Shown: positions 20,197 to 30,159 of the stretch, one piece after another
Layout: each line of letters starts with the position of its first letter
Numbering within the stretch: the first letter of the stretch is position 1
From: Deltaproteobacteria bacterium
Lineage (GTDB): Bacteria > Bdellovibrionota_B > Oligoflexia > Oligoflexales > Bog-1112
Direction of reading: 5' to 3'
Assembly: GCA_016186945.1 (NCBI GenBank)
Contig: JACPKR010000025.1
Coordinates: forward strand, 19,108-83,107
Length of the DNA: 64,000 nucleotides
Position numbers and translations under genes: made by a program
The notes under the pieces: model-generated
Told to the model about the DNA's origin: nothing
Database searches by the model: none
The model's input: only the letters and a program-made list of their open reading frames with translations

Positions 20197-21096
20197 ATGG
20201 CATTTTGGTCTAAGCGTCAAACCGAACACGTTATCTCACCACAACCCCAGACGCCGACAGAATCTGTCCCAGCAGAATCCGTTAACCCTCTTGCCAAAAT
20301 CGACAAGATTATCGCCATCGCATCTGGTAAAGGGGGCGTTGGCAAATCGACAGTCGCCGTGAATTTGGCAAAAGCCCTGGAGCAGAAAGGTGCCCGCGTA
20401 GGTCTTCTCGATGCAGATGTCATGGGACCGTCCGTGCCCATCATGCTGAAGCTTCCCACTCCGACAAGGATGAACGGTAAACTTGTTGTCCCTCCTCAAC
20501 ACGGAAACACAAAAGTGATGTCTTCGGCGATGTTCGCTCCTCAGGGGCGTGCGAACATCATGCGTGGGCCTATGGCTGGGAACTTTGTACGACAACTTCT
20601 CTTGCAAGTCGACTGGGGGGAATTGGACTACCTCATTATCGACTACCCACCGGGGACGGGTGATATTCAACTCTCTCTTTCGCAGACAAGCCCGATGACG
20701 GCAGCTATTTTAGTCTCTACGCCACAAGATATTGCTTTAGCGGATGTGGGAAAAGCTGCTCAGATGTTTGAAACGCTCAAGTTACCCGTCCTCGGAGTGG
20801 TCGAAACGATGAGCTGGTTTGTCTGTGATCAATGTGAGAAAAGGCACTTTATCTTCAAGCAAGGCGGGGCTGAAACGTTCGCTAAAAGGTTGGGAATTCC
20901 TCTCCTGGGGCAAATCCCCCTCGACCCTGCTCTTACAGAATGCAGTGACAGTGGAGAACCAATCGTCACAAGAATGGGAAACTCTCCCTCCGCACAAGCC
21001 TTTTACGAAGCCGCTGACAAAATCCTGGGGGAACTCTCGGTCCTTCAAGAACAGAAACATGATGGGCTTTTGTCCTTTAGTTTAACCTGGCAATGA
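20197..21096 (+). CDS. Mrp/ApbC-family Fe-S cluster carrier ATPase
   Basis: ASGKGGVGKSTVAVNLA, DYPPGTGDIQLSL, CDQC. Confidence 0.92.
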   Translation: MAFWSKRQTEHVISPQPQTPTESVPAESVNPLAKIDKIIAIASGKGGVGKSTVAVNLAKALEQKGARVGLLDADVMGPSVPIMLKLPTPTRMNGKLVVPPQHGNTKVMSSAMFAPQGRANIMRGPMAGNFVRQLLLQVDWGELDYLIIDYPPGTGDIQLSLSQTSPMTAAILVSTPQDIALADVGKAAQMFETLKLPVLGVVETMSWFVCDQCEKRHFIFKQGGAETFAKRLGIPLLGQIPLDPALTECSDSGEPIVTRMGNSPSAQAFYEAADKILGELSVLQEQKHDGLLSFSLTWQ

Positions 21097-21395
21097 GTAA
21101 AGAAATGAAAATCATGGGCGTCAAGGAACTTTGGCAGGTCGACGATAAAACCTTAGCCATCTTGTGGACCGACAAAGTAGAACAACACTACGATGTCGTC
21201 GAATTGCGGAGAAAATGCCCCTGCGCAGCTTGCGTGGATGAGCGTACGGGCAAACGCACCCTCGCTCCTGAAAATGTGGCAGACACGGTCCGTCCCAAGC
21301 TTTTAAAATCAGTGGGAAGATATGCGCTCACAATTCAGTTCAGTGACGGTCACGAGACAGGGATTTACACATTCGACTATTTACGGAACCTATAG
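21093..21395 (+). CDS. DUF971 domain protein
   Basis: WTDKVEQHYDVVELRRKCPCAACVDE...GHETGIYTFDYLRNL; overlaps the mrp end. Confidence 0.85.
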   Translation: MSKEMKIMGVKELWQVDDKTLAILWTDKVEQHYDVVELRRKCPCAACVDERTGKRTLAPENVADTVRPKLLKSVGRYALTIQFSDGHETGIYTFDYLRNL

Positions 21396-21488
21396 TGTTC
21401 ACTTCAATATCAAAAGTTTTTTGGGGGGAGGCATGGAGGGGAACTTTTTTTCAAAAAAGGTCCTCTCCACAAATTCTTTTTCTCAAAT
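21393..21488 (-). repeat. Family A repeat copy A4 (partial)
   Basis: cttcaatatcaaaagttttttggggggaggcatggaggggaactttttttcaaaaaaggtcctctccacaaattctttttctcaaat. Confidence 0.85.
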
Positions 21489-22361
21489 CTTCCGCAACAA
21501 CGCCTTGGCCATTGTTTTTCCTATCTCCGCAGGGGAGCGTGAAACGGTAACTCCAGCTGCTTGAAGAGCTTCTATTTTCTCCTGAGCGGTCCCTTTTCCC
21601 CCACTGATGATCGCTCCCGCATGACCCATGCGTTTTCCTTTGGGGGCCGTTACCCCTGCTATAAATCCGCAGACAGGCTTACGAACATTTGCCTTGATAA
21701 AGGCTGCTGCCTTGATCTCCGCGTCACCTCCGATTTCGCCTATCATGACGATGGCTTCAGTTTGCGGATCCTGTTCAAACATTTCCAGCAGGTCGACGAA
21801 GTTTGTTCCAATGATCGGATCTCCACCGATCCCCACGCATGTCGACTGTCCTAGCCCCACGAGTGAAGTCTGGTTGACAGCTTCGTAAGTCAGAGTTCCC
21901 GATCGAGAGATGATCCCGACCTTACCCGATCTGTGTACATGTCCCGGCATGATTCCAATCTTGCAGGAGCCCGGGGTAATAACCCCAGGGCAATTGGGGC
22001 CGATCAGACGCGAGCGGCTTCGGTCTAACGCTTTTTTCACGGGAATCATGTCCATCACGGGAATTCCTTCCGTAATGCAGACGATAAGTTCAATGCCGCA
22101 ATGGATAGCCTCAAGGATCGCGTCGGCAGCGACCGGTGGAGGGACAAAAATCATGCTAGCGTTGCACCCAGTTTTTTCCTTCGCCTCCCGGACGGTGTCG
22201 AACACGGGCAAGCCCGCAACTTCCTCCCCTCCCTTCCCTGGCGTCACACCCCCTACAAAACGAGGCGCATATTCATGAGAAAGTTTTGTATGAAACAACC
22301 CCGACTTCCCCGTAATGCCTTGTGTGATCACACGGGTGTCCTTACCTACTAAAATACCCAC
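21483..22361 (-). CDS. sucD: Succinyl-CoA synthetase alpha subunit
   Basis: [55 protein letters not shown]. The TGA stop lies in repeat A4. Confidence 0.95.
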   Translation of the reverse strand: MGILVGKDTRVITQGITGKSGLFHTKLSHEYAPRFVGGVTPGKGGEEVAGLPVFDTVREAKEKTGCNASMIFVPPPVAADAILEAIHCGIELIVCITEGIPVMDMIPVKKALDRSRSRLIGPNCPGVITPGSCKIGIMPGHVHRSGKVGIISRSGTLTYEAVNQTSLVGLGQSTCVGIGGDPIIGTNFVDLLEMFEQDPQTEAIVMIGEIGGDAEIKAAAFIKANVRKPVCGFIAGVTAPKGKRMGHAGAIISGGKGTAQEKIEALQAAGVTVSRSPAEIGKTMAKALLRKI

Positions 22362-22372
22362 CGCACGCCTCC

Positions 22373-23542
22373 TTATTTCGCTTGCTTTACTGCTTCAACA
22401 ACTTTCCTGGCACCGTCCGCCATATCTTCGGCAGAGATGATATCAAGATTGGACTTCGCAAGGATCGCCTTCCCTTCCTGGACGTTTGTCCCCTCGAGTC
22501 GGACCACAAGGGGAACCTTCACCCCCAACTCTTCTCCGGAATGAATGATGCCCTTTGCTATAACATCACATCGCATGATCCCACCAAAGATATTAACGAA
22601 GATCCCTTCGACTTTCTTATCCTGCAAAATGATCCGAAAGGCGTTCTTGACCTGATCTTCATTTGCCCCCCCGCCTACATCAAGGAAGTTTGCAGGCTCA
22701 CCGCCGTAAACCTTGATAATATCCATGGTCGACATCGCAAGACCTGCTCCGTTCACCATGCATCCGATACTCCCATCCAGGCCGATATAGCTTAAGCCAT
22801 GCTTGGAAGCTTCCACTTCCCGCATATCCTCCTCGTCGAAATCACGAAGAGCATCAATCTCCTTCTGTCGAAAGAGAGCATTGTCGTCGAAGTTCATCTT
22901 TCCGTCGAGCGCCAACATTTTCCCATCTTTGGTAACTACGAGAGGATTGATTTCCAAAAGGGAGAAGTCATGCTTCTGGAAGAGCGAGTATAGTTTCTGG
23001 ATGATGGCCTTGAGCTGCTTTTTTTCCTCTTGGGGAATATCAATGCGGAAAAGAAGTTCTCTCAGAAGGAAGTCGTGTAAACCGATCGTAGGGTCTACAC
23101 GGACTGTGATGATTTTTTCGGGAGTTTTCGAAGCAACTTCTTCGATATCCATACCCCCCGCCAAGGAAAACATAACAGCGATGTTTGCTGTCTCTCTATC
23201 CACAAGGAGAGCTAGATAATATTCTTTGGCAATATCGCTCCCCGCCTCGATATAAACTTTGCGCACAAGTTTTCCGTCTTCCCCTGTCTGGTGTGTGCGC
23301 AGGGTCATCCCCAACATTGTGTCTGCAATCGCCCTACAGGCTTCCGGGCTGTTTGCCAATTTCACGCCTCCTGCCTTTCCTCGACCACCGGCATGAACCT
23401 GTGCCTTTACAACAGCAACTGGTACATTAAGCCGACGAAAGGCAAATTCCGCTTCCACGGGAGACCGTGCAAGGTATCCTTCGGGAACAGGAACCTGGTG
23501 ACTGCGAAAAATTCGTTTCGCCTGATATTCATGAATGTTCAT
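22373..23542 (-). CDS. sucC: Succinyl-CoA synthetase beta subunit
   Basis: [43 protein letters not shown]. Confidence 0.95.
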   Translation of the reverse strand: MNIHEYQAKRIFRSHQVPVPEGYLARSPVEAEFAFRRLNVPVAVVKAQVHAGGRGKAGGVKLANSPEACRAIADTMLGMTLRTHQTGEDGKLVRKVYIEAGSDIAKEYYLALLVDRETANIAVMFSLAGGMDIEEVASKTPEKIITVRVDPTIGLHDFLLRELLFRIDIPQEEKKQLKAIIQKLYSLFQKHDFSLLEINPLVVTKDGKMLALDGKMNFDDNALFRQKEIDALRDFDEEDMREVEASKHGLSYIGLDGSIGCMVNGAGLAMSTMDIIKVYGGEPANFLDVGGGANEDQVKNAFRIILQDKKVEGIFVNIFGGIMRCDVIAKGIIHSGEELGVKVPLVVRLEGTNVQEGKAILAKSNLDIISAEDMADGARKVVEAVKQAK

Positions 23543-23612
23543 TTTCTGCCCTTCAAAATTTAGGGGGAAGGTTATGACATCGAGACGAGCAAATCAACAG
23601 CCATTTGAAGCC

Positions 23613-23674
23613 CGCTTAGCAAGGAGGTGGTTTGGAGGAAACTGCGCAGCTGGTTCCTCCAAGAGTTAACCCGC
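23613..23674 (-). repeat. Family B repeat copy B5 (short)
   Basis: cccgcttagcaaggaggtggtttggaggaaactgcgcagctggttcctccaagagttaacccgc. Confidence 0.75.
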
Positions 23675-25252
23675 CTTTCGCTCTTTCTTTCCCAAGCCGT
23701 ATTTTTCCACCTTCATAATAAGATTCGCACGGCTCATTCCCAGCTCTTTTGCTAGCAGCGATTTATTCCAGTGCGTGCGATTAAGCCCCTCGCGTATCAT
23801 TTCAAACTCGACCTGTTCGAGGACGTCTTTCAACTTTCCCGTCTGAGTTTCCACAACTTTGACACCCCCTCCGTCCCCAACACGGGCGGAAAGGTCGTCG
23901 GCGCTCAATGTCGGCTCCTCCCCTGCTAGAACGTAAAGGCGCTCGATTTCATTTTCCAACTCTCGAACGTTCCCGGGCCAGTGGTAAGAGAGAAGCTTAT
24001 GCAGGCATTTCTTGTCAGGTTGTTTGATGTCAGTGTTCATGCTTTCCGCGAATTGCTTCAGAAAATGCTCAATCAGAAGGGGAATGTCCTCACTTCTTTC
24101 TCGCAGAGGTGGAACACGAAGGTTAATTACGTTGAGTCTATAATAAAGGTCTTCCCGAAACTTTCCATTCCTGACCATTTCTTCCAAAGCCTGGTTTGTA
24201 GCGGCTAATACCCGCGTGCTTGTATGCTTTGTCTCTGTATCCCCAACGGGACGGTAGCTTCCTTCCTGTAGCACCCGCAGAAGCTTGACTTGCATTGCCA
24301 GAGGCATATCTCCAATTTCATCCAGGAAAAGCGTACCGTCATTGGCAATTTCGAAAAGGCTCTTTTTATCTTTGAAAGCTCCGGTAAAGGCACCTTTGAC
24401 ATGGCCGAAAAGTTCCGATTCGAGAAGATTTTCGTTGAAAGCTCCGCAGTTGAGCGCAACAAACTTCCCCCGTCGCCGCTTCGAATTGTAGTGCAGAGCG
24501 CGCGCTATCAGCTCTTTTCCCGTTCCGTTCTCACCCTCTATGAGGACAATGGCTGTAGAGTCTTTTATCCTTTCTATCAGGGAGTAGAGCTTCTGCATTT
24601 CGTGAGACTTCCCCACCATCTTACTGAATTCGTATCGGCTCATGAGTTCAGTTTTCAGCTCATCCACTTCCTTTTTCACGTTCCACAGGTTGGAATACGC
24701 AAGCAGAATCTCAGCAACTACCATCTCGATCATCTCGGTTAGGTACTGAACTTCCTTGGCGCTTAAGACTGGCAGGTTCTCCACATAGTTTTGAAGTTGA
24801 GTATCGGACTTAAAAAGGTTCTGAAGGGTCTTTTTGATCTGAGTTTTTTGCTCTTTCTCCGTCTCCTGGGCTATGAATCCATCTCCAAAGACACTTCCCA
24901 GGTATTTTCCCTCTACTGTAATGGGCACCGTTATGGTCGAAAATCCTGCGTGACAGTACCCTTTTTCCGTCTTGTCGTGACCTTTTAGATCTTTTGTTTT
25001 TCGAACAGTCCCCAGACATCCTCGGAACCCTTTATCGTCGGCGGCAATCCCTCTGCACACCTGGTGAATGGGGTTGAAAAACTTACCCTTGGGGACCCCT
25101 CGCAAATATCCACGGTGGTCGGTGAAGTTGAGTTGAACCTTCCACCATTCCCCCACAATTTCTCGCAATCTCCTGATGACATGCAGTTTGTCAAAATCCT
25201 CCCACGGAAGGAAATCATCTTCGTCCATGGTCACAAACCTCCGAAAATCCAC
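23666..25252 (-). CDS. Sigma-54-dependent transcriptional activator with N-terminal PocR-like sensor domain
   Basis: IEGENGTGKELIARALH, FVALNCGAFNENLLESELFGHVKGAFTGA, C-terminal Fis HTH; N-terminal CRGIAADDKGFRGCLG...GYCHAGFSTITVPI. Confidence 0.9.
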   Translation of the reverse strand: MDFRRFVTMDEDDFLPWEDFDKLHVIRRLREIVGEWWKVQLNFTDHRGYLRGVPKGKFFNPIHQVCRGIAADDKGFRGCLGTVRKTKDLKGHDKTEKGYCHAGFSTITVPITVEGKYLGSVFGDGFIAQETEKEQKTQIKKTLQNLFKSDTQLQNYVENLPVLSAKEVQYLTEMIEMVVAEILLAYSNLWNVKKEVDELKTELMSRYEFSKMVGKSHEMQKLYSLIERIKDSTAIVLIEGENGTGKELIARALHYNSKRRRGKFVALNCGAFNENLLESELFGHVKGAFTGAFKDKKSLFEIANDGTLFLDEIGDMPLAMQVKLLRVLQEGSYRPVGDTETKHTSTRVLAATNQALEEMVRNGKFREDLYYRLNVINLRVPPLRERSEDIPLLIEHFLKQFAESMNTDIKQPDKKCLHKLLSYHWPGNVRELENEIERLYVLAGEEPTLSADDLSARVGDGGGVKVVETQTGKLKDVLEQVEFEMIREGLNRTHWNKSLLAKELGMSRANLIMKVEKYGLGKKERKAG

Positions 25253-25296
25253 GTCTCTGTTTGAATTTTCGGCAATTTGTCAAAAATCTTTACATT

Positions 25297-25460
25297 CATT
25301 TGAGAAAAAGGATTTGTGGAGAGGACTTTTTTTGAAAAAAAGTTCCCCTCCACGCCTCCCCCCAAAAAACCTTAGATATTGAAGTTTTTTGAAAAGGGGC
25401 TTGGGGAAAGAGCTTTTTTCAAAAAGTTTTTCCCCAAATTGATTATCTTGAATACTATAG
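25297..25460 (+). repeat. Family A repeat copy A5
   Basis: tttgagaaaaaggatttgtggagagg ... gattatcttgaatactatag. Confidence 0.9.
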
Positions 25461-25477
25461 ATACGCTGCACATGAGG
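25458..25477. repeat. 20-bp direct repeat, left copy (abiE region)
   Basis: tagatacgctgcacatgagg, identical to 27110-27129. Confidence 0.9.
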
Positions 25478-25487
25478 AGAGTTTTGA

Positions 25488-26360
25488 CTACATGTTTGAC
25501 AAGTTTTTACGTATTTCTTTGCCTGATTCGCCTATCAAAAAAACCACAAAAGACCATAGATCATCCTGTGCGGCAATTTTGTTAATCTCTTTTAATGGCA
25601 AAAAGCGAAGCATCTCTCTTTCAAATTCCGATTTAAGACTGCTATCTTCCGACAGCAACCTGAATCGTTGGGAGAAAAGATCCCAAAAATATTTTTGGGT
25701 TAATTTTCTGTCCTGAAGTTTGTTAGGGATCAGCCCAAATCTTGGTTTTAGTCCTTGTCCATGGAGCCAGATCATATCCCACAAATCTCGGTACTTTACT
25801 CTATTGGGACGTAGCGCAAAGGCCAACAGCTTATCAACATAAATTTCTTCACGACTTTGAGCCTGCAAAACCAAGCCGGATGTTCCCATATCAACACCAT
25901 AGGGATTGAGCAGCATCATAGGTTGTTTTTCATATGAGGGTACAGCACAAATATCTATATTAATTCGTTGTGCTGGGCGAGCTTTTTGTTTAGGTCTAGT
26001 ATCAATTTTAACTTTCCAAGTGTCCACATTTTTGCTCTCTTTTACAGGTTGGCTGACGCTTACTTTTAAGCCATATTTTTTATTCAAGTCATCTATTAGT
26101 AGATCTCCCATTGTAGATAAACTATTTCGAGAAAAATTTTCTCCGCCAGTAAAATCCAAATCTTCACTTAGCCTAATTCCCCCATAGCAGATTCTCAGAC
26201 AGGTACCGCCTATAAATGTTAAGTTGGTGAGCAGGCTGCTTTGGCTTAGTGTTCTTAAAATATCGTGATGCAGCAGTTCTTTTTCAACGACAGTCTTTAA
26301 CGGAGATAGATCATGTCGGTTTTTCAATGCTTCTGTTAGTAGCCGGTCAAATAAGTTCAT
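25488..26360 (-). CDS. AbiEii/AbiGii-type nucleotidyltransferase toxin
   Basis: FIGGTCLRICYGGIRLSEDLDFTG nucleotidyltransferase motif; paired with an AbiEi-like gene. Confidence 0.88.
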   Translation of the reverse strand: MNLFDRLLTEALKNRHDLSPLKTVVEKELLHHDILRTLSQSSLLTNLTFIGGTCLRICYGGIRLSEDLDFTGGENFSRNSLSTMGDLLIDDLNKKYGLKVSVSQPVKESKNVDTWKVKIDTRPKQKARPAQRINIDICAVPSYEKQPMMLLNPYGVDMGTSGLVLQAQSREEIYVDKLLAFALRPNRVKYRDLWDMIWLHGQGLKPRFGLIPNKLQDRKLTQKYFWDLFSQRFRLLSEDSSLKSEFEREMLRFLPLKEINKIAAQDDLWSFVVFLIGESGKEIRKNLSNM

Positions 26361-26913
26361 TTATAGTATCCTCATCGATTAAGTCACGATTTCGACCTGT
26401 CGCTTTCATATCTCTCAAGGCCAAGGTAACATTGGCACGCCATAACCCACAGTCATGGTCGTAAGTAAGCTGCTTTATAAGATCAGAGGGTTTTTGGTTG
26501 GTGTGAACAAACTCAATAATTCCAAAATCGTTGCAATTAATGATGTTGCTCCTGCCGGACGACATAATTGATATTCGGTTTATCGGGATTTGTGAAATAA
26601 CCCCCGCATCGCTTAACACTGTTTCTAAACTGATATAATTAAGTTCATCGGCTCTGATCAAAGCTGCCGCATGAAATAGCAGCAGACCATCTGGTGGAAG
26701 AGCTTTTTCAAAAAGATATAGTCCTCGACATACACGAACAAGCAACCCGGAGTGTACAGCTCTGCTGAACAAGGTCTTAAAAGCTGAGTCAGATAAATTA
26801 GGATAAAGAGGTCGTAAATCACGCAGCGTAAATAGATAATGTTTATCATTGGCGTTTTTAGAGAGCCATTGATCAAGCTGTTTTATCGGCTGCATCTCGC
26901 TGTAACTCCACAT
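26347..26913 (-). CDS. AbiEi-family antitoxin/transcriptional regulator (start 26913 or 26895)
   Basis: wHTH-like N-terminus (YLFTLRDLRPLYPNLSDSAFKTLFSRAVHSGLLVRVCRGLYLF); overlaps the toxin gene by 14 nt. Confidence 0.82.
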   Translation of the reverse strand: MWSYSEMQPIKQLDQWLSKNANDKHYLFTLRDLRPLYPNLSDSAFKTLFSRAVHSGLLVRVCRGLYLFEKALPPDGLLLFHAAALIRADELNYISLETVLSDAGVISQIPINRISIMSSGRSNIINCNDFGIIEFVHTNQKPSDLIKQLTYDHDCGLWRANVTLALRDMKATGRNRDLIDEDTINELI

Positions 26914-26914
26914 T

Positions 26915-26935
26915 AAGTTACACTTAGTGTAACTT
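26915..26935. promoter_or_regulatory. Probable AbiE autoregulatory operator
   Basis: Perfect inverted repeat aagttacac-tta-gtgtaactt directly upstream of the antitoxin ORF; extra half-site tgtaact at 26901-26907. Confidence 0.65.
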
Positions 26936-26969
26936 TTTGTATAGCATAAGTCAAAATCATTCTCAAGAG

Positions 26970-27046
26970 TAACCCGTAAGCTATTTGTGGCAAAGGGACA
27001 AAACCACCTCCTTGCCCCAACGGCTTGCCACAGGCGGGTTACGCAA
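26970..27046 (+). repeat. Family B-derived repeat copy B6 (degenerate)
   Basis: taacccgtaagc ... ggacaaaaccacctccttgccccaacggcttgccacaggcgggttacgc. Confidence 0.6.
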
Positions 27047-27064
27047 TCATTCGGACGAGATATG

Positions 27065-28933
27065 CTACGGGGTGCAAAGCTGCATTTCGAATTCCGGGTA
27101 GTCAGCTTCTAGATACGCTGCACATGAGGGGGTTAAGCGCTGTTTTTTGGTGAAGTCAATATGCAAGGCTCTAAAAAAGTCGCTAGAATGGACATCGGTC
27201 TCGTCGATGTTGACCAAAGAACCGTCATCAATTTCGCCAGAGATGTCTAATAGTCCCCAACACCCGACATTTGCGGCATCGTTATGGCCTGCTTTAGCAG
27301 CAAACAAGTCCGCGAAATCTTCGCTTGAGTAAAATCCTTCAGAATAATGAGGTGTTTTTTCTGATCTTATTGCTTGGGGCCTTTCGGGGTGCAATTGGGC
27401 CAGGCAGTTAATAGTCCTCTGAAGGATACCAAAATCCATGCTATTCCCCTTGCTAAGAATCGCTCTCTCCACTTGATGCCCTAATTCATGCTTGGCAATT
27501 TGGGGACCAAAACGAGAATTTGCTAGCCAGCTTAACTTTATTAGAGGCAAGATGGAAAAAGAAGCATCATACGGTTTAATTATCCCCTCGATTTTTTTGA
27601 TGAGTTCATTGGAATCCTCATATACCTTCTCCAGTGGTTTCTCGGGATCGTACACGTCAAAATCAAACGCAGAAATGATTATTCCTACTCTCCGATAGAC
27701 AGACGTATGTGGCAATTCGTCAAGGTAGTCATCAAAAGAAGAGTCGAGATCCTTCAGTAAGGCTTCTTCAGAGTCTGGAAATTCTATTTTTACTGCTTCG
27801 ACTTCTTTTTTAATCCCACCAGCGGTGTCTAGAAATGTCTCCAGATACTGGCGCGTATCCCTTTTCGCATCATCTACATATCTACTCTTGTCTAATTCAT
27901 TTGCCTTAGCGTTCATATACAAAACAAGTTTCAAATAAATTCCAAACCTTTCTAACAACTTTTTTTCTGCTTCTGTGAACTCTTTTCCCAAGCTTTCTTT
28001 TGTCTGCGCAACTGCTTCTTTCAGCTTTTTTTCCTCTGCCATTATTCTTGCAGCTTCTGCAACTTCAAGCTTCCCTTCTGTCTTTTTGCTTATATAAAGC
28101 AACAAATCGAGACCTCGTGATGCCATAAAAAATTTTTCCATAATAAATTTCGTTATACCTTCCCCCGATCTAAATTTCTTAACGATCGGATCTCTTAAGA
28201 TGAGTGCTGTGGCATCCTTTAGGCTTGGGGTGCGGGACACTTCCGCAAGACTTTCTTCAAAATGCTCCGTTTCATGTTTTATAGCTGCCCCTAGGTCTCC
28301 ATATTTGAAAGTGAAGTAAACCTGAATATCACCGTTCGCCGCAGCAAATTGCACAATGTCTAAGAAAAATTTGGAATTCAAACTTTTGTAAAAAACAAGA
28401 GCAATATCGGAAAAAGGGTCATTTTTATTTCCAGCCGTCCTTTGGATCTCCTCTTCAAACTCCTGCTTCAGTTGCGGGAAACCGTCTTCGCTTAAAAGGA
28501 ATGCATTATCTTTGTAAAAAGGTTTGAAATACTTTTCCATAGAAAGACTCGTGGCTAAGAGGATGGATGCGCCTGGTGGGATATCTCTCCTTATATTCCG
28601 GTCGAAGTCATTAACAAATTTCGCAAGCTCAAGAAAATTTTCCCTTTCCCTCTCGAGAAGTTTTGCAAATTTATCCACTAGTGGTGCAATCGTCTTGTCA
28701 GGAATGACGATTGCACTTAACACCGTCATGCGTCCATAGAGATCTAGTAAGTTGTGCCCGTCCTCATTTGAGCATATAGAACGCACGCATTCCCTATAGA
28801 GATCTCTATATTCTTGGGATGGTCGGGAATCAGTATGCAGCATTTTAGGGATGATCGAATCTATGGGTGTGCCTTTCTTAGTTGAAGTACATGAAATTAG
28901 TGAAATGAAGGTGAACAAAAATGCTGTTTTCAC
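27065..28933 (-). CDS. Putative lipoprotein with two HExxH motifs (possible zinc metallopeptidase)
   Basis: Lipobox FISLISC; KHETEHFEE and KHELGHQVE; downstream SSEDFADLFAAKAGH. Confidence 0.55.
   Translation of the reverse strand: MKTAFLFTFISLISCTSTKKGTPIDSIIPKMLHTDSRPSQEYRDLYRECVRSICSNEDGHNLLDLYGRMTVLSAIVIPDKTIAPLVDKFAKLLERERENFLELAKFVNDFDRNIRRDIPPGASILLATSLSMEKYFKPFYKDNAFLLSEDGFPQLKQEFEEEIQRTAGNKNDPFSDIALVFYKSLNSKFFLDIVQFAAANGDIQVYFTFKYGDLGAAIKHETEHFEESLAEVSRTPSLKDATALILRDPIVKKFRSGEGITKFIMEKFFMASRGLDLLLYISKKTEGKLEVAEAARIMAEEKKLKEAVAQTKESLGKEFTEAEKKLLERFGIYLKLVLYMNAKANELDKSRYVDDAKRDTRQYLETFLDTAGGIKKEVEAVKIEFPDSEEALLKDLDSSFDDYLDELPHTSVYRRVGIIISAFDFDVYDPEKPLEKVYEDSNELIKKIEGIIKPYDASFSILPLIKLSWLANSRFGPQIAKHELGHQVERAILSKGNSMDFGILQRTINCLAQLHPERPQAIRSEKTPHYSEGFYSSEDFADLFAAKAGHNDAANVGCWGLLDISGEIDDGSLVNIDETDVHSSDFFRALHIDFTKKQRLTPSCAAYLEADYPEFEMQLCTP
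27110..27129. repeat. 20-bp direct repeat, right copy (within lipoprotein gene 3' end)
   Basis: tagatacgctgcacatgagg, identical to 25458-25477. Confidence 0.9.
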
Positions 28934-28952
28934 GGTTTCTCCTCATGGGCCG

Positions 28953-29040
28953 CCCCTTTTCAAAAACTTCAGTATTTAAAGTTTTTTTGGGGGATGAGTG
29001 GAGGGGAACTTTTTTCCAAAAAAGGTCCTCTCCACAAATT
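28953..29040 (-). repeat. Family A repeat copy A6 (partial)
   Basis: ccccttttcaaaaacttcagtatttaaagtttttttgggggatgagtggaggggaacttttttccaaaaaaggtcctctccacaaatt. Confidence 0.85.
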
Positions 29041-29079
29041 AAAGAAATCCTTCACTACGCACAGGATGACGATGTCTGC

Positions 29080-29445
29080 CTAGACGAGGCTCATCTCTGT
29101 TTTCTTGTAGCTCAGCATACTACGCCTTGCCTCAAAGAGGTTCCTATACGACTCATAGCGAATACGTAGCTTTTCTGTCTCCGCCTTAGCGTCCGCCATC
29201 TGGTGCAGGAAGTTTATGTAGTCGGTGTCTGTCTCAGCTAGCCTCCTGATCTTCGCTTCCGTTCGATGACCGTCGTCATATTTTTCCATGGCACGCGCTC
29301 GATAGGTCGGCTTGAGAAGTTCCAAGCGGTCCGACAGTTTCTTAGCCGCTGCATAGCCCAGCCCGACTTTGTTGGCCAGATGGACAATTTCCTCCAAGTT
29401 ACCTGGGACGATAGGTTTTTTTCCTACTTCGTTGTTAATACTCAA
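29080..29445 (-). CDS. Hypothetical protein, helical
   Basis: 121-aa ORF in an otherwise unassigned interval; no recognised motif. Confidence 0.5.
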   Translation of the reverse strand: MSINNEVGKKPIVPGNLEEIVHLANKVGLGYAAAKKLSDRLELLKPTYRARAMEKYDDGHRTEAKIRRLAETDTDYINFLHQMADAKAETEKLRIRYESYRNLFEARRSMLSYKKTEMSLV

Positions 29446-29478
29446 TATTTTTGACCTCCAGAGGATGTTTCCAGTAAA

Positions 29479-30159
29479 ATGCCATTCTTACTTAATGTTT
29501 TCGCGCTTTCTTCCGAAATACTTTTAGAGGGAAGAACAACTCAGGAACCTTTTATGGCGCCTCTTCATCTAGCTACCCCGAGCGAGTTTTTTCGAGAACA
29601 AGTAGTTTCCGCGCTCAGCGAACATAATTTATCCGTTAGTCAGCATGTTGAATATTACATTGTCAATCTTTTATGCGGATTTATAAACCCGGAAAAGCTG
29701 ACCGGGGATGAGCAGCTTAATATCCTGGACACCCCCCTGGCTCTTTTGCTCAAACGAGCCATCGAAGCCCCCGTCGAGGAGAGGGTCAAGATTTTGAAAA
29801 TTCTTGGTGACTTCAGTTTGTATATTTCAGGATTTTTTCAGGACTATTTTAACCGGAAAACTTATAACGTCGATTACTTCATCACGATTGGGACAAACGC
29901 CTACTCTCATGTTTCTGTCATCACACGCACACGCTTTCGAGATTACGACTTTGCGTCGCTATATGGAGACCTGGCGACTTACTTCCCCAATATTGTGGAG
30001 GTCGTATCCCATATCAGCGATAAGCTTGAGACCCCCAAGCATCAGAACATACTTTCCATGTACGAACGTTGGGTCTCAAGCAAGTCGGAGCGCCTCTTCA
30101 ATAAGCTGAAAGAGCACGGAATTATCCCTATAGAAAACAATCCTAAAACCAAGCAGTGA
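29479..30159 (+). CDS. Hypothetical protein (start may be 29554)
   Basis: 226-aa ORF; ends immediately before the convergent rhomboid gene. Confidence 0.6.
   Translation: MPFLLNVFALSSEILLEGRTTQEPFMAPLHLATPSEFFREQVVSALSEHNLSVSQHVEYYIVNLLCGFINPEKLTGDEQLNILDTPLALLLKRAIEAPVEERVKILKILGDFSLYISGFFQDYFNRKTYNVDYFITIGTNAYSHVSVITRTRFRDYDFASLYGDLATYFPNIVEVVSHISDKLETPKHQNILSMYERWVSSKSERLFNKLKEHGIIPIENNPKTKQ

Noticed and set aside
25488-26913. Larger phage-defence island around abiE
   Set aside because: Neighbouring genes are metabolic, regulatory or a lipoprotein; no further defence genes or integrase are visible, so only the two-gene module is supported.
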